Assembly (NCBI GenBank): GCA_019749805.1
Contig: JAIEPH010000043.1
Span: 62,001 to 126,000, forward strand
From: Mycobacteriaceae bacterium
GTDB taxonomy: Bacteria; Actinomycetota; Actinomycetes; Mycobacteriales; Mycobacteriaceae
Reading direction: 5' to 3'
Length of the DNA: 64,000 bases
Made by a program: the position numbers and the translations under genes. Below the pieces are notes generated by a model. That model searched no databases. It was not told the origin of the DNA and worked only from the letters and a program-made list of their open reading frames with translations. Below are positions 24,352 through 32,950 of this stretch, piece after piece. Numbering within the stretch: position 1 is the first letter of the stretch; each line of letters begins with the position of its first letter.

Positions 24352-25884
24352 ATGTCTGAGCTCTCCGATACGCATGCGCTGGCCGTAGAGCGCAGTTGCG
24401 CCGTCACAGCAGTCGCTCTGAGCGGGCAGCGCCGCGAAGGTGTGCGCCTCGTGAGCGGCCAGCGACGCGACTTCGGGCTGAGTCCGACCCTCGACTTCAT
24501 CCACGTCCCGTATCCCCCACCGGTTCGCGACTGGACGCGCAGGACGCTGACATGCGGTGTGGCGCTCCAATGTTCACCTTCAAAGGATCGGGTTGTCGAC
24601 TACCGGTTGAATGAGCTGTCAGCGCGCGAATTGAGCGCGCTCACCATCGTCGAAGCAGGCGTCGCGCTGGGCTGGATCGCGGAGAACTGGCCCGGGCTCC
24701 TGGCCGAACTGCACCGCCTACTCCCCGACCTCGACGCGGCGCCCAGCGACACGGACGCCAAGCAGATGCTCGATCGCGCGGTCGCACTGGCACGGACGCC
24801 GCAACCGCTGCTCGTCGACCCGTTGCTCGGCACCTTGCCACGGGCGTACACCGATCCGCAAGGGCTCACCGACAAACTGCGCCGGACATTCGGCCGGATG
24901 CCTTGGACCACAACCCAAAAGCGGCGCCCGCGGCCGTACTCCGTGCCCGTTGGTGGTGACGGCGGTGTGCGCAACCCCAACCTGCCGCCGCCGAGCCGAC
25001 CTCACGACAACGACCTCGACATCACTCCAGAACACCGCCCCGGTATCCCTTACCCCGAGTGGAACGCGTGGACCGAGAGCTTCATGGTCGACCACGTCGC
25101 GGTGCTCGAACGCACCTATTCGGCGCAGCACCGCCAGCCGGCACCGGTCTCGGCGGATCTGCGGAAGTGGTTCTCCGAGCACACGCATCGCGCGATGCAA
25201 AACCGACTGGAGGACGGCTCCGACCTCGACGTCGACCAATACGTAAACCATTACATCGACCTGATTACCGGCGAGGCCATCGAGCCACGCATCTTCCGGG
25301 ACCTGCTCCCCAGCAGCCGCGATGTCACGACGGCGCTGCTGCTCGACGGCAGTTCTTCGCTGGGAGTTCACGGCGGCCGGATCTTCAAGCTCGAATTGGC
25401 CTGCGCCGACGCACTTTCGCAGGCAATGACCCTTGCCCACGAGCGCCACGGCATCTTCGTGTTCACCGGCAACACCCGCCACCGCGTCGAGGTCACCTGC
25501 CTCAAGGATTTCGAAGACCGCAGGTTCGTGCCGCCGGGCCGACTGGGGCTGTCCACCGGCGGATACACCAGGCTCGGCGCACCGCTGCGCCATCTGACGA
25601 GCCGGCTGCTCGCCCAACCGTCGGAGCGACGGCTGCTCATCGTGATCGGTGACGGCCTGATCTCCGACGAGGGTTACGAAGGCCGGTATGCCTGGGCGGA
25701 TGCGGCCCATGCCGTCGAGGAGGCCAACGACGCGGGCGTGAGCATGTACTACGTCGGCGTCGGACCGACACGCGTCGACCCGCTGCCCGAGGTGTTCGGA
25801 CCTCGCCGCTCCCAACGCATCCGGCGCATCGAGGAGCTTCCCCGGGTACTTGCCAATGTGCATCGAGAGTTGGTGGCCGCGTGA
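24352..25884 (+). CDS. VWA-domain protein, NorD/CbbO-like
   Basis: A 510-residue soluble protein. The C-terminal third is a von Willebrand A domain with the MIDAS motif LLDGSSSLG (DxSxS, about residue 331), GGYTRLGAPLRHL and VIGDGLISDEGYEG. The N-terminal part is helical and poorly conserved. Genes of this type (NorD, CbbO, GvpN partners) lie directly before or after a MoxR-class AAA+ ATPase, as here (GTGA overlap with 25881). Together such pairs remodel a client protein or insert a metal, for example in nitric oxide reductase or Rubisco activation. The clients here are probably the neighbouring membrane proteins or P450s. Confidence 0.85.
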   Translation: MSELSDTHALAVERSCAVTAVALSGQRREGVRLVSGQRRDFGLSPTLDFIHVPYPPPVRDWTRRTLTCGVALQCSPSKDRVVDYRLNELSARELSALTIVEAGVALGWIAENWPGLLAELHRLLPDLDAAPSDTDAKQMLDRAVALARTPQPLLVDPLLGTLPRAYTDPQGLTDKLRRTFGRMPWTTTQKRRPRPYSVPVGGDGGVRNPNLPPPSRPHDNDLDITPEHRPGIPYPEWNAWTESFMVDHVAVLERTYSAQHRQPAPVSADLRKWFSEHTHRAMQNRLEDGSDLDVDQYVNHYIDLITGEAIEPRIFRDLLPSSRDVTTALLLDGSSSLGVHGGRIFKLELACADALSQAMTLAHERHGIFVFTGNTRHRVEVTCLKDFEDRRFVPPGRLGLSTGGYTRLGAPLRHLTSRLLAQPSERRLLIVIGDGLISDEGYEGRYAWADAAHAVEEANDAGVSMYYVGVGPTRVDPLPEVFGPRRSQRIRRIEELPRVLANVHRELVAA

Positions 25885-26678
25885 AAGACACCTATTACTC
25901 GAACGGCAACGAAGTTCAGTTGTTCGAGCGGGCGTATCGCCAGCTCCTACCGGTGATGCTGACCGGCCCGACCGGTTGCGGCAAGACACGACTGGTCGAG
26001 CACATGGGCATGCTCCTGCGACGGCCTGTCGTCACGATCAGCTGCCACGACGACCTCACCAGTTCGGATCTCGTCGGCCGCTTCATGGTGACCGGAGGTG
26101 ACGTGGTGTGGACGGACGGTCCGCTCACGAGAGCCGTAAAGGCCGGAGCCATCTGCTATCTCGACGAGGTCGTGGAGGCACGCCACGACTCACTCGCGAT
26201 TCTGCACTCCCTGACCGATCACCGTCGCGCCCTTTACCTGGACCGCGCAGACGAAGTCGTACGGGCGCCCGAAGCCTTCATGCTCGTGTGCTCTTACAAC
26301 CCCGCCTACCGCAGTTCGTTGAAGGAACTCAAGCCGTCGTTTCGTCAGCGGTTCGTCACACTGCCGATGCGATACCTTCCGCCTGAGCGGGAGGCCGAGG
26401 TGATCGTCGCGGAGGCAGGCATCGCCTTGGTGTCGGCCCAACGACTCGTGCAGTGCGCGACAGCCATCAGAACCGCCGATGAGGCGTTTCACTTCGAACC
26501 TCCGTCGACCCGCGTCCTGGTCACCGCGGCGCAGTTGATCGCTGCGGGTGCAACGGAATTGGAGGCGGCGGAAGCCTGCATTCTGGCGCCTCTTTCGAGC
26601 GACGGGGCCATCTCAGAGGGACTGCGCGAAGTCGCGGCGGCCAGCCTGGCCGACGCCGACAGTAACACGACACGGTAG
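25881..26678 (+). CDS. MoxR-class AAA+ ATPase, NorQ/CbbQ-like
   Basis: A 265-residue AAA+ protein. Walker A is GPTGCGKT (residues 29-36), Walker B is AICYLDEVVEAR, sensor 1 lies in MLVCSYNPAY, and an arginine finger is likely in SFRQRFV. A CbbQ/NirQ/NorQ C-terminal helical domain follows. It starts at GTG 25881 overlapping the VWA stop. NorQ-type ATPases form hexamers that, with the VWA partner, act on a specific enzyme. No nitric oxide reductase, Rubisco or gas-vesicle gene is near, so this pair must serve another client; the flanking paralogous membrane proteins are the best guess. Confidence 0.9.
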   Translation: MKDTYYSNGNEVQLFERAYRQLLPVMLTGPTGCGKTRLVEHMGMLLRRPVVTISCHDDLTSSDLVGRFMVTGGDVVWTDGPLTRAVKAGAICYLDEVVEARHDSLAILHSLTDHRRALYLDRADEVVRAPEAFMLVCSYNPAYRSSLKELKPSFRQRFVTLPMRYLPPEREAEVIVAEAGIALVSAQRLVQCATAIRTADEAFHFEPPSTRVLVTAAQLIAAGATELEAAEACILAPLSSDGAISEGLREVAAASLADADSNTTR

Positions 26679-26697
26679 GGAAGGAAGTCGCCGCGAT

Positions 26698-26826
26698 ATG
26701 GACCAGAAGGAACGCAAGCGCAAGCGGGCACTCATCGTCCTGCAGATCGTCATCTACGGCTATCTGGCGACGATGTTCGGGATCCAGCTCTACATGTCCT
26801 TCGCCCGCGGGTGGTGGGAGTTGTGA
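26698..26826 (+). CDS. 42-residue single-pass membrane micro-protein
   Basis: MDQKERKRKRALIVLQ begins a 42-residue product: a strongly basic N-terminus, one membrane helix (IVIYGYLATMFGIQLYM) and a short SFARGWWEL tail. AAGGAAG lies 11 bases before the ATG. The stop overlaps the GTG of the next membrane protein (GTGA), so translation is coupled. The positive-inside rule places the N-terminus in the cytoplasm. Together with the 34-residue protein at 24232 it looks like a small subunit of the complex. Confidence 0.72.
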   Translation: MDQKERKRKRALIVLQIVIYGYLATMFGIQLYMSFARGWWEL

Positions 26827-27518
26827 GCCTGGGCGTACGGGCGGGCGGCACGGTCGGCCTTGAAGAACACGACGAAGAATCGCGCCTCGCGCAACGCCGG
26901 GCGGACAAGTGGATGATCGTCGGCGCCGGCCTCATGGGCATGTGGGCCCCGGGGATCATCGGGTTGCCCATCTTCCTGCGCGGGGTGTTCCTCCAGCGGC
27001 AGGCCGCGCGCGCCGGCCTGTCGATGCGACCGATGATCGTCACCCTGATCGGATACCTCGTCTTGATCGACGGGATGCTCAACAGCCTGGGCTGGGCCCT
27101 TGACCTTGTCGCGAACCACACGTTGATCAATCGCGTGTTGATGGTCGGCTGGGGCGCCATGTTCGACGCCGGATATTTCTGGCATTACAACGAAGCATGG
27201 GTTGGGGGCGCGGCCGGCCCGGGTGAGAAATCCATGGTGTTCGGGATGATCGTCACCGTCTTTGCGATGCGATGCGCCGCGGCGATCGGATTCCTGCAGA
27301 TGAAGCGCTGGGGACACCAGTGGATGATCATCACCTGCTGGATGGGCGTGCTCATCTGGTGCCTGTACGTGTTCAACATGACCATGTATGCCGACGTGCG
27401 CTACGCCGGTGTGGTCTTCCCGGTCATCGGCTGGTGGCTCTACGACATCTTCTACATCACGCCATTCCTGGCGATTCCCTACCTGCACACGGTTAACCGC
27501 GAAATCTTCTCCGACTGA
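26823..27518 (+). CDS. polytopic membrane protein, paralogue 2
   Basis: A 231-residue paralogue of the 22801-23532 product. They share ADKWMI/ADKWLI, GWGAMFDAGYFWHYNE, GAAGPGEK, MKRWGHQWMIITCWMG, NMTMYADVR and a near-identical C-terminus ending VNREIFSD. Absolute conservation of the His, Asp, Glu and Cys residues between diverged paralogues marks them as functional. The GTG at 26823 is chosen because it overlaps the upstream stop and gives a length near the paralogue's; GTG 26811 is possible. Two copies may form a heterodimer or work with two substrates. Family not recognised. Confidence 0.8.
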   Translation: MSLGVRAGGTVGLEEHDEESRLAQRRADKWMIVGAGLMGMWAPGIIGLPIFLRGVFLQRQAARAGLSMRPMIVTLIGYLVLIDGMLNSLGWALDLVANHTLINRVLMVGWGAMFDAGYFWHYNEAWVGGAAGPGEKSMVFGMIVTVFAMRCAAAIGFLQMKRWGHQWMIITCWMGVLIWCLYVFNMTMYADVRYAGVVFPVIGWWLYDIFYITPFLAIPYLHTVNREIFSD

Positions 27519-27539
27519 ACCGGTTTAAGGAGCAATGCT

Positions 27540-27965
27540 GTGACAACAACCCCTGAGGCCGCGGAGGAAAAGAAGGCCGAAGACCTCCCTCCGGGCACGA
27601 CGCCGTATTACGCACGAATGCACAAGTGGATCAAGCGCGCGGTTCTGGTGTGCCTGGTGGCCCTGGTCATCGAGGGCGCGTTCACGCTGCCGTTCATGGC
27701 GGTGTACTACGGCTACCCGACGCTGAGCCTCACCGAGATCTGCAGCGAGCTGCTCAAGGTCCGCTACTCCGATGACGCATTGGAATGCAAGGTGCCCTAC
27801 CCGCCGCTCGGACCGCCGGAGGGCGCCGAGGGCAAGGACACCGCGCAGGACGAATGGGGCATTCAGCCTGTCCCGAAGTACAACCGAATCGGTTGGCGCG
27901 AACTGGTGCGCATCCATGACGAACGCGAGGCACGTCAAGCCGCCGAGCAAGCAACCGCTCCATGA
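27540..27965 (+). CDS. single-pass membrane protein with two cysteines, unknown
   Basis: A 141-residue protein: 30 charged cytoplasmic residues, one membrane helix (RAVLVCLVALVIEGAFTLPF, about 33-52), then an outside domain with two cysteines (EICSE, LECKV) that could form a disulfide or bind haem. A Pro-rich stretch follows (VPYPPLGPP). It starts at GTG 27540 behind AAGGAG at a 7-base spacing. It overlaps the P450 start by four bases. By size and form it could be an anchored redox or assembly subunit. No family recognised. Confidence 0.75.
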   Translation: MTTTPEAAEEKKAEDLPPGTTPYYARMHKWIKRAVLVCLVALVIEGAFTLPFMAVYYGYPTLSLTEICSELLKVRYSDDALECKVPYPPLGPPEGAEGKDTAQDEWGIQPVPKYNRIGWRELVRIHDEREARQAAEQATAP

Positions 27966-29191
27966 CCAAATCGCTCGACGAACACGCGAAGAACTGGGAC
28001 CTTCGGCACGAGGATTTCAGGGACAACGACTTCCTCTACGACGTCTACGCGGTGATGCGCCAGGCGGCTCCGTTCGCGCACACCGATACGCCTTTCCTCA
28101 GCGTCACTCCAGGGGGCGCGTGGGTGGCCACCCGGTACGAAGAGTGCTACCGGATCCTGCAGGACTGGGAGCGCTTCTCCAGCAATCCGGTGCCTGAGGC
28201 GGCCGAACAGCTGGGCGGCGACATGCTGGTCATCATGGATCCGCCGCGGCAGCAGAAGCTTCGCAAGGTCCTCAACCCTTACTTCTCGCCCGCACGGATG
28301 AAGGCGCTGCGGTCTCAGATCCGGGGAGAGACGGACCGTCTGATCGATGTCTTCATCGAGGAAGGCAACGGCGACCTTGCCCAGGTAGCGTGGCGGCAAC
28401 CCGGCATCGTGTTCTTCAAGTATCTGCTTGGTCTGCCGATCGACGATGCGCCGCTGTGCATGGAGTTCACCGACGCTTGGCTGAGCGGCGATACCGACGA
28501 AGCACGCATGGCTGCGTGGGCCGGCCTCTATCAACACCTCAGTGACGTGGTGAGCGCCCGGACGACCCAGCCACCGAAAGACGACATGATCGACGTGCTG
28601 CTGACGGCCGAAATCGATGGCGAGAAACTGGCATTCGGCGACATCGTCTCCAATGCGATGCTGCTGGTGCAGGCGGGTCTCGAGACCACGGCGAGCGCGA
28701 TGTCTTTCGCGTTCCACTTCCTCGCAACGCATCCCACTGAGCGTGATCGTCTTATCCGTGAGCCAGAGATCGTTCCAAGGGCTGTTGAGGAATTCATTCG
28801 TTTCGCCGGATCGATTCATGGCATCCCCCGCACCGTCATAGGGGAAATTGAACTCGCCGGATACAAGTTCTGCCCCGGTGATTCTGTCGTGGTCAACTAC
28901 GCCTCGGCCAACCGCGACCCGCGCGAGTTCCCCGACCCCGATCGCTGCGTCCTCGATCGCCGTGAGAACCGGCACCTAGGCTTCGGAGCGGGCGTGCACC
29001 GCTGCCTTGGCTCAAATCTCGCGCGTCTGGAATTTCAGGTCGGTCTGGAACAAGTCCTGTCGAGAATGCCCGACTACGCTCTGGCGCCAGGAGCCGAAGC
29101 AGCGTTTCATGGCAATTCGGTGACGAGGGGATTCCGTTCGATCCCGGTGGAGTTCACCCCGGGATCGTTGTCAAAAGGACTGGACGGGTGA
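27962..29191 (+). CDS. cytochrome P450 (first of three)
   Basis: A 409-residue class I-type bacterial P450. Heme loop FGAGVHRCLGSNLARLE carries the cysteine ligand, the ExxR motif is EEFIRF, and the I-helix reads QAGLETTAS, where the common acid-Thr pair is Glu-Thr. No ferredoxin or reductase gene lies nearby. It is distinct from the other two P450s, which resemble each other. Context of dehydrogenases and SDRs suggests hydroxylation of a hydrophobic, perhaps steroid-like, substrate. Start overlaps the upstream stop (ATGA). Confidence 0.95.
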   Translation: MTKSLDEHAKNWDLRHEDFRDNDFLYDVYAVMRQAAPFAHTDTPFLSVTPGGAWVATRYEECYRILQDWERFSSNPVPEAAEQLGGDMLVIMDPPRQQKLRKVLNPYFSPARMKALRSQIRGETDRLIDVFIEEGNGDLAQVAWRQPGIVFFKYLLGLPIDDAPLCMEFTDAWLSGDTDEARMAAWAGLYQHLSDVVSARTTQPPKDDMIDVLLTAEIDGEKLAFGDIVSNAMLLVQAGLETTASAMSFAFHFLATHPTERDRLIREPEIVPRAVEEFIRFAGSIHGIPRTVIGEIELAGYKFCPGDSVVVNYASANRDPREFPDPDRCVLDRRENRHLGFGAGVHRCLGSNLARLEFQVGLEQVLSRMPDYALAPGAEAAFHGNSVTRGFRSIPVEFTPGSLSKGLDG

Positions 29192-30237
29192 GTTTTCGAG
29201 TCGTTCAATGGACGACCGGAAACGTCGGCACTAAGTCGGTGCACGCGATCGTCGAGAACTCGCTGCTCGAGTTGGTCGGGTGCTACGCGTGGTCACCGGA
29301 CAAGGTGGGCCGCGACGTCGGCGAGCTGTGCGGTATCGACGCGCTGGGTGTGGTGGCGACCGACGACGTCGACGCGCTGATCGCGCTCAAGCCGGATTGC
29401 GTCGTCTACAACCAGATGTTCGCCGACGTCGACCATCTGGTTCGCATTCTCGAAGCCGGTATCAACGTCGTCACCACGTCCGAGTTCATCACCGGTCACC
29501 GGCTCGGCGACGGACGCGAACGCGTCGCCAAGGCATGCGAACTCGGTGGTTCGACGATCTTCGGCAGCGGGCTCAATCCTGGTTTCATCCAGCTCTTCGC
29601 GATCGTTTCGGCGGGGCTCTCCGACCGGATCGACCGGGTGTACATCGAGGAGTCCTTCGACACCACGATCTACAACTCGCCCGAGACCGAGAAGATCATG
29701 GGGTTCGGATACCCGATCGATCATCCGAATCTGCCCGCGGTGACCGAGGAGGGGTCGGGAATCTTCCGCGAAGCCGTCATGCTGGTCGCCGACGCATTGG
29801 GGGTGGAACTGGACGACATCCGCTGCGAAGCCAGGTACGCCCAGGCCACCGAAGACGTCAAACTGCCCGGTGACTGGGTCATCGCGAAGGGTTGCGTGGC
29901 TGGAATCGACGTGAGCTGGAAGGGCTATGCCGGAGGTAGGGATGTCGTCGAAGTGCGGGCAGTGTGGACCAAAGGCCAAGCGCTGGAACCCACGTGGGAG
30001 ATGAGCTTCGGGTACCACATCACGGTCGAGGGACGGCCGACGATCAAGACCACCCTGGCTTTCGAACCGCCTGCGGACTTCGTGGCGGAGACCATCGAGG
30101 AGTACATCCTGCTCGGTCTGACGATCACGGCGGTCCCCGCCGTCAACGCCATACCGGCCGTCGTTGCGGCGCCACCCGGAATCGCGACCTACAACGATCT
30201 ACCGTTGCTACTTCCACGAGGAGTCCTCCATGTCTGA
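29188..30237 (+). CDS. DapB-like NAD(P)-dependent dehydrogenase 2
   Basis: A 349-residue protein beginning MSFRVVQWTTGNVGTKSVHA, with GCYAWSPDKVGRDVGELCGI, FGSGLNPGFIQ and a C-terminal AVPAVNAIPAVVAAPPGI. Same family as 20181, 30230 and 35516: a DapB-type Rossmann domain joined to a larger C-terminal domain than in true DapB (about 250 residues). Starts at GTG 29188 overlapping the P450 stop. It and the next gene overlap by eight bases and are adjacent paralogues, so they may form a heteromer or act on successive intermediates. Confidence 0.84.
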   Translation: MSFRVVQWTTGNVGTKSVHAIVENSLLELVGCYAWSPDKVGRDVGELCGIDALGVVATDDVDALIALKPDCVVYNQMFADVDHLVRILEAGINVVTTSEFITGHRLGDGRERVAKACELGGSTIFGSGLNPGFIQLFAIVSAGLSDRIDRVYIEESFDTTIYNSPETEKIMGFGYPIDHPNLPAVTEEGSGIFREAVMLVADALGVELDDIRCEARYAQATEDVKLPGDWVIAKGCVAGIDVSWKGYAGGRDVVEVRAVWTKGQALEPTWEMSFGYHITVEGRPTIKTTLAFEPPADFVAETIEEYILLGLTITAVPAVNAIPAVVAAPPGIATYNDLPLLLPRGVLHV

Positions 30238-31285
30238 CAAGACGTATCGGGTCATTCAATGGATGACAGGCGATGTCGGACAGGTCGGTGTACGGCATTT
30301 CGCGGACAATCCGGTCTTCGAACTCGTGGCAGTGCTGGTGCACAGCGAGGACAAGGTCGGTAAGGACGCCGGAGAGATCGCCGGTGTCGAACCCATTGGG
30401 GTATCCGCCACTGACGACGTCGAGTCGATCATCGCCACCGACGCCGATTGCGTGTTCTACACGCCGATCATCATGGACGTCGACACCGTGTGCCGGCTTC
30501 TGCGGTCGGGGAAGAACGTCGTGACAACGAGCGGGTTCTTCCATCCCTCCCCCGACTTCCGAGACGACGGCGAACGAATCCGCGCAGCCTGCCAGGACGG
30601 CCAGACCTCGTTCCACGCGGGCGGAATCCACCCCGGTTATGCGGGCGACATCCTGCCGCTCACGCTGGCGCGCGTGGCCAGCAGAGTCGACAAGGTCGTG
30701 CTCGAGGAGGTGGTCAACGTGCTGACGGATGCACCGCTGGATCACATCGACTGGCTGGGCTTCGGTAAGGAGAAGGACAAGTTCCTTTCCGAGCCAACCA
30801 TTCTCGGATTCGGGAAGATCTTCTTCGCACAATCGATGTACATGATCGCCGACGGCCTCGGAGTCACAATCGACGAGGTCACGTCAGATCTGAAAGCGGC
30901 TGTCGCGACCGAAGACATCCCGCACGAACTCGGATCCATCCCCCGCGGGACCGTCGCCGCGCAGCACCATGAATGGACGGCCTGGGTGGACGGTCGGCCA
31001 CTGATCGTGTTCCACGCGAAGTACACCACGTGTGGCCCGGACGCCCTCGAGCCGGCGTGGGACTGGGGAAAGACCCAGTACCGCATCGTCATCGAAGGCG
31101 AGCCAGATACCGAGCTCACCCTCGCGGGCGTCGAAAAGCCCGACGGGACAATGACACACCCGGGGTATGACTGGACGGCCATGGGTGCCATCAATGCAAT
31201 CCCCGACGTCTGCGACGCCCCACCCGGCTGGGTCAACCATTTCGACCTCGGCCTGGTCAAACCCCGCGGGCTGGTGCGCAAATGA
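30230..31285 (+). CDS. DapB-like NAD(P)-dependent dehydrogenase 3
   Basis: A 351-residue protein starting MSDKTYRVIQWMTGDVGQVG. GAGGAG lies upstream at good spacing, and the frame extending to 30164 belongs to the preceding gene. It has SFHAGGIHPGYAGD and WTAMGAINAIPDVCDAPPGW. It is closest to the product at 35516 (SFHAGGVNPGFAGD, WTAMGPANAIPAVVDAAPGF). The two keep matching middle-domain segments (ARQHH/AAQHHEWTAW...HAKYTTC or HEIYTMD) absent from the other pair, so the four paralogues form two subgroups. Confidence 0.84.
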   Translation: MSDKTYRVIQWMTGDVGQVGVRHFADNPVFELVAVLVHSEDKVGKDAGEIAGVEPIGVSATDDVESIIATDADCVFYTPIIMDVDTVCRLLRSGKNVVTTSGFFHPSPDFRDDGERIRAACQDGQTSFHAGGIHPGYAGDILPLTLARVASRVDKVVLEEVVNVLTDAPLDHIDWLGFGKEKDKFLSEPTILGFGKIFFAQSMYMIADGLGVTIDEVTSDLKAAVATEDIPHELGSIPRGTVAAQHHEWTAWVDGRPLIVFHAKYTTCGPDALEPAWDWGKTQYRIVIEGEPDTELTLAGVEKPDGTMTHPGYDWTAMGAINAIPDVCDAPPGWVNHFDLGLVKPRGLVRK

Positions 31286-31704
31286 GCCAGCCGCAGGCCT
31301 CGCACTTGCACCACGTCGTGTTCGCCGTGGCAACGGAGCGGCAGTCGACGGTCGCACAGATGTTCAGCGAACTCGGATTCAAATTCAACGCCACCGAATT
31401 GACAGAGCTCGGTGTCACCGTGGCGTTGGACTGGGATCGGGGCCTCGAGTTGATCAGCCCGGTGCCCGACTCGACGGCGTCGGTGGCGGCCTCGGTGAAC
31501 GAGTTCCTCGACCGTCACGGCGACGGGGTGTACACCGTCGTGCTCAGAGTTCCGGACGCCTCGGCGGCCGAAGCCATCGCCGAACGCTACGGGTCGGCCA
31601 CCCGCTTCCGGCAGAATTTCGACGGCGAGGGGTCCTATCTGCACGAAGTCGAGCTTTCGGTGCTCGGCCTTCCCCTGACCATGCTATCGACCAACGTGCC
31701 ATGA
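31282..31704 (+). CDS. VOC/glyoxalase-fold protein
   Basis: A 140-residue vicinal-oxygen-chelate protein. It has one beta-alpha-beta repeat with HLHHVVFAVATER (metal His) and a second half with YTVVLRVPD and SYLHEVELSVLG (His, Glu). The spacing of His and Glu fits a divalent metal site. Possible roles are isomerase, epimerase or lyase on a ketone or CoA ester. It overlaps both neighbours by four bases (ATGA twice), so it is part of the P450 operon. Confidence 0.82.
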   Translation: MSQPQASHLHHVVFAVATERQSTVAQMFSELGFKFNATELTELGVTVALDWDRGLELISPVPDSTASVAASVNEFLDRHGDGVYTVVLRVPDASAAEAIAERYGSATRFRQNFDGEGSYLHEVELSVLGLPLTMLSTNVP

Positions 31705-32927
31705 CCGTCGTCGCCACCAAACCGAGTGTCTTCGAAGCCGGGCTGCCCACGCTGACGTACGACGTCACCGACACCCCGCAACAGATCTATCCGCAGTTCC
31801 GGGCGGCCCAGCTCGAGGCGCCGATTGCGTTGGGGCCCATCGGCCCCGAGGTGCTCTCATATGAACTTGCCCGGACCGTGCTGCGCGATCCGAGGTTCGT
31901 CGTCCCCAAAGGCATCCACCTGTCTGCCCACGGCATCACGTCAGGACCGCTGTGGGACAGGGTGACTCGCAGCATACTGAACATGGAGGGCGACGAGCAT
32001 CGGAGGCTGCGCAGCCTGGTGTCGCGCGCCTTCACACCGCGGGCGACCGCGCGGATGCACGACTCCATTCACGCCGTGGTCAACGAGCTCATCGATCAGG
32101 TGGCCGACACAGGCGGATGCGAGTTCGTCGCGGACATCGCACGTCCTTACCCGATCCCGGTCATCTGTGCCCTGCTCGGCGCTCCCCGCGAGGACTGGCG
32201 ACAGTTCTCGCAGTGGGCTGAGGACATCTTCAAGATCGTCAGCTTCGACTGCAATCTCGCCGAGGAGGAGCCGGTCGTCCTCAAGGCGTGGGGCGAGTTC
32301 GACGCCTACATCGACGACATGGTCATGGCGAGACGTCAAAGCCTGACCGACGATCTGCTCTCCGAACTCATTCGCATCGAAGATGCCGGTGACCGCCTCG
32401 ACACCGGAGAGTTGCGAATGCTGGCATTCAGCATCCTGGTCGCGGGCACCGATACCACTCGAAGCCAGCTCGCCGCGTCCATGCAGGTGCTGTGTGATCA
32501 CCCAGAGCAGTGGTCGCTGCTGCGCGAAGAGCCCGACCTGGCGACGCGTGCTGTCGAGGAGACGATGCGCCATTCACCGTCGATGTGCAGCACGGTACGC
32601 AGCGCGTCCGGGGATGTCGTCGTCGGTGACTACACCTTCCCGGCGGACACCTTCATCATCGTGAATACGTATGCGGCCAACCGCGATAGCGCGATCTACG
32701 ACGATCCGACCCGTTTCGACATCACCCGCGACGAACCGCCACCGATCCTGACGTTCGGCGGCGGGGTGCACTACTGCCTCGGAGCCAATCTGGCGAGACT
32801 TGAACTGGCAGAGGCGCTGAAGATCCTTTCGGCGCGCATCCCCAACCCGCGCACCGCCGGACCAGCCCCCTGGAAACCTCTCCTCGGCCTGAGTGGTCCC
32901 ACCAGCCTGCCGATCGAATTCGGCTGA
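31701..32927 (+). CDS. cytochrome P450 (second)
   Basis: A 408-residue P450: heme loop FGGGVHYCLGANLARLE, ExxR as EETMRHS, I-helix VAGTDTTRSQ. The start MTVVATKPSVFEAGLPTL is set at 31701 by the ATGA overlap with the VOC gene. The long open frame to 31167 is not used. It shares most residues with the next P450 over the whole length (for example LRSLVSRAFTPRAT, YPIPVICALLGAP, LTDDLLSELIR), so the two come from a tandem duplication. Confidence 0.95.
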   Translation: MTVVATKPSVFEAGLPTLTYDVTDTPQQIYPQFRAAQLEAPIALGPIGPEVLSYELARTVLRDPRFVVPKGIHLSAHGITSGPLWDRVTRSILNMEGDEHRRLRSLVSRAFTPRATARMHDSIHAVVNELIDQVADTGGCEFVADIARPYPIPVICALLGAPREDWRQFSQWAEDIFKIVSFDCNLAEEEPVVLKAWGEFDAYIDDMVMARRQSLTDDLLSELIRIEDAGDRLDTGELRMLAFSILVAGTDTTRSQLAASMQVLCDHPEQWSLLREEPDLATRAVEETMRHSPSMCSTVRSASGDVVVGDYTFPADTFIIVNTYAANRDSAIYDDPTRFDITRDEPPPILTFGGGVHYCLGANLARLELAEALKILSARIPNPRTAGPAPWKPLLGLSGPTSLPIEFG

Positions 32928-32950
32928 TCGGTCAAACGAAGGGAAGCCAT

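Noticed and set aside
24352..26678. Nitric oxide reductase accessory operon
   Set aside because: The AAA+/VWA pair resembles NorQ/NorD, but no NorB or NorC-like gene with the haem-copper histidine pattern is present; the membrane proteins are a different family.
31167..31700. N-terminal extension of the second P450
   Set aside because: The extension overlaps the DapB-like and VOC genes in another frame and has no P450 features.
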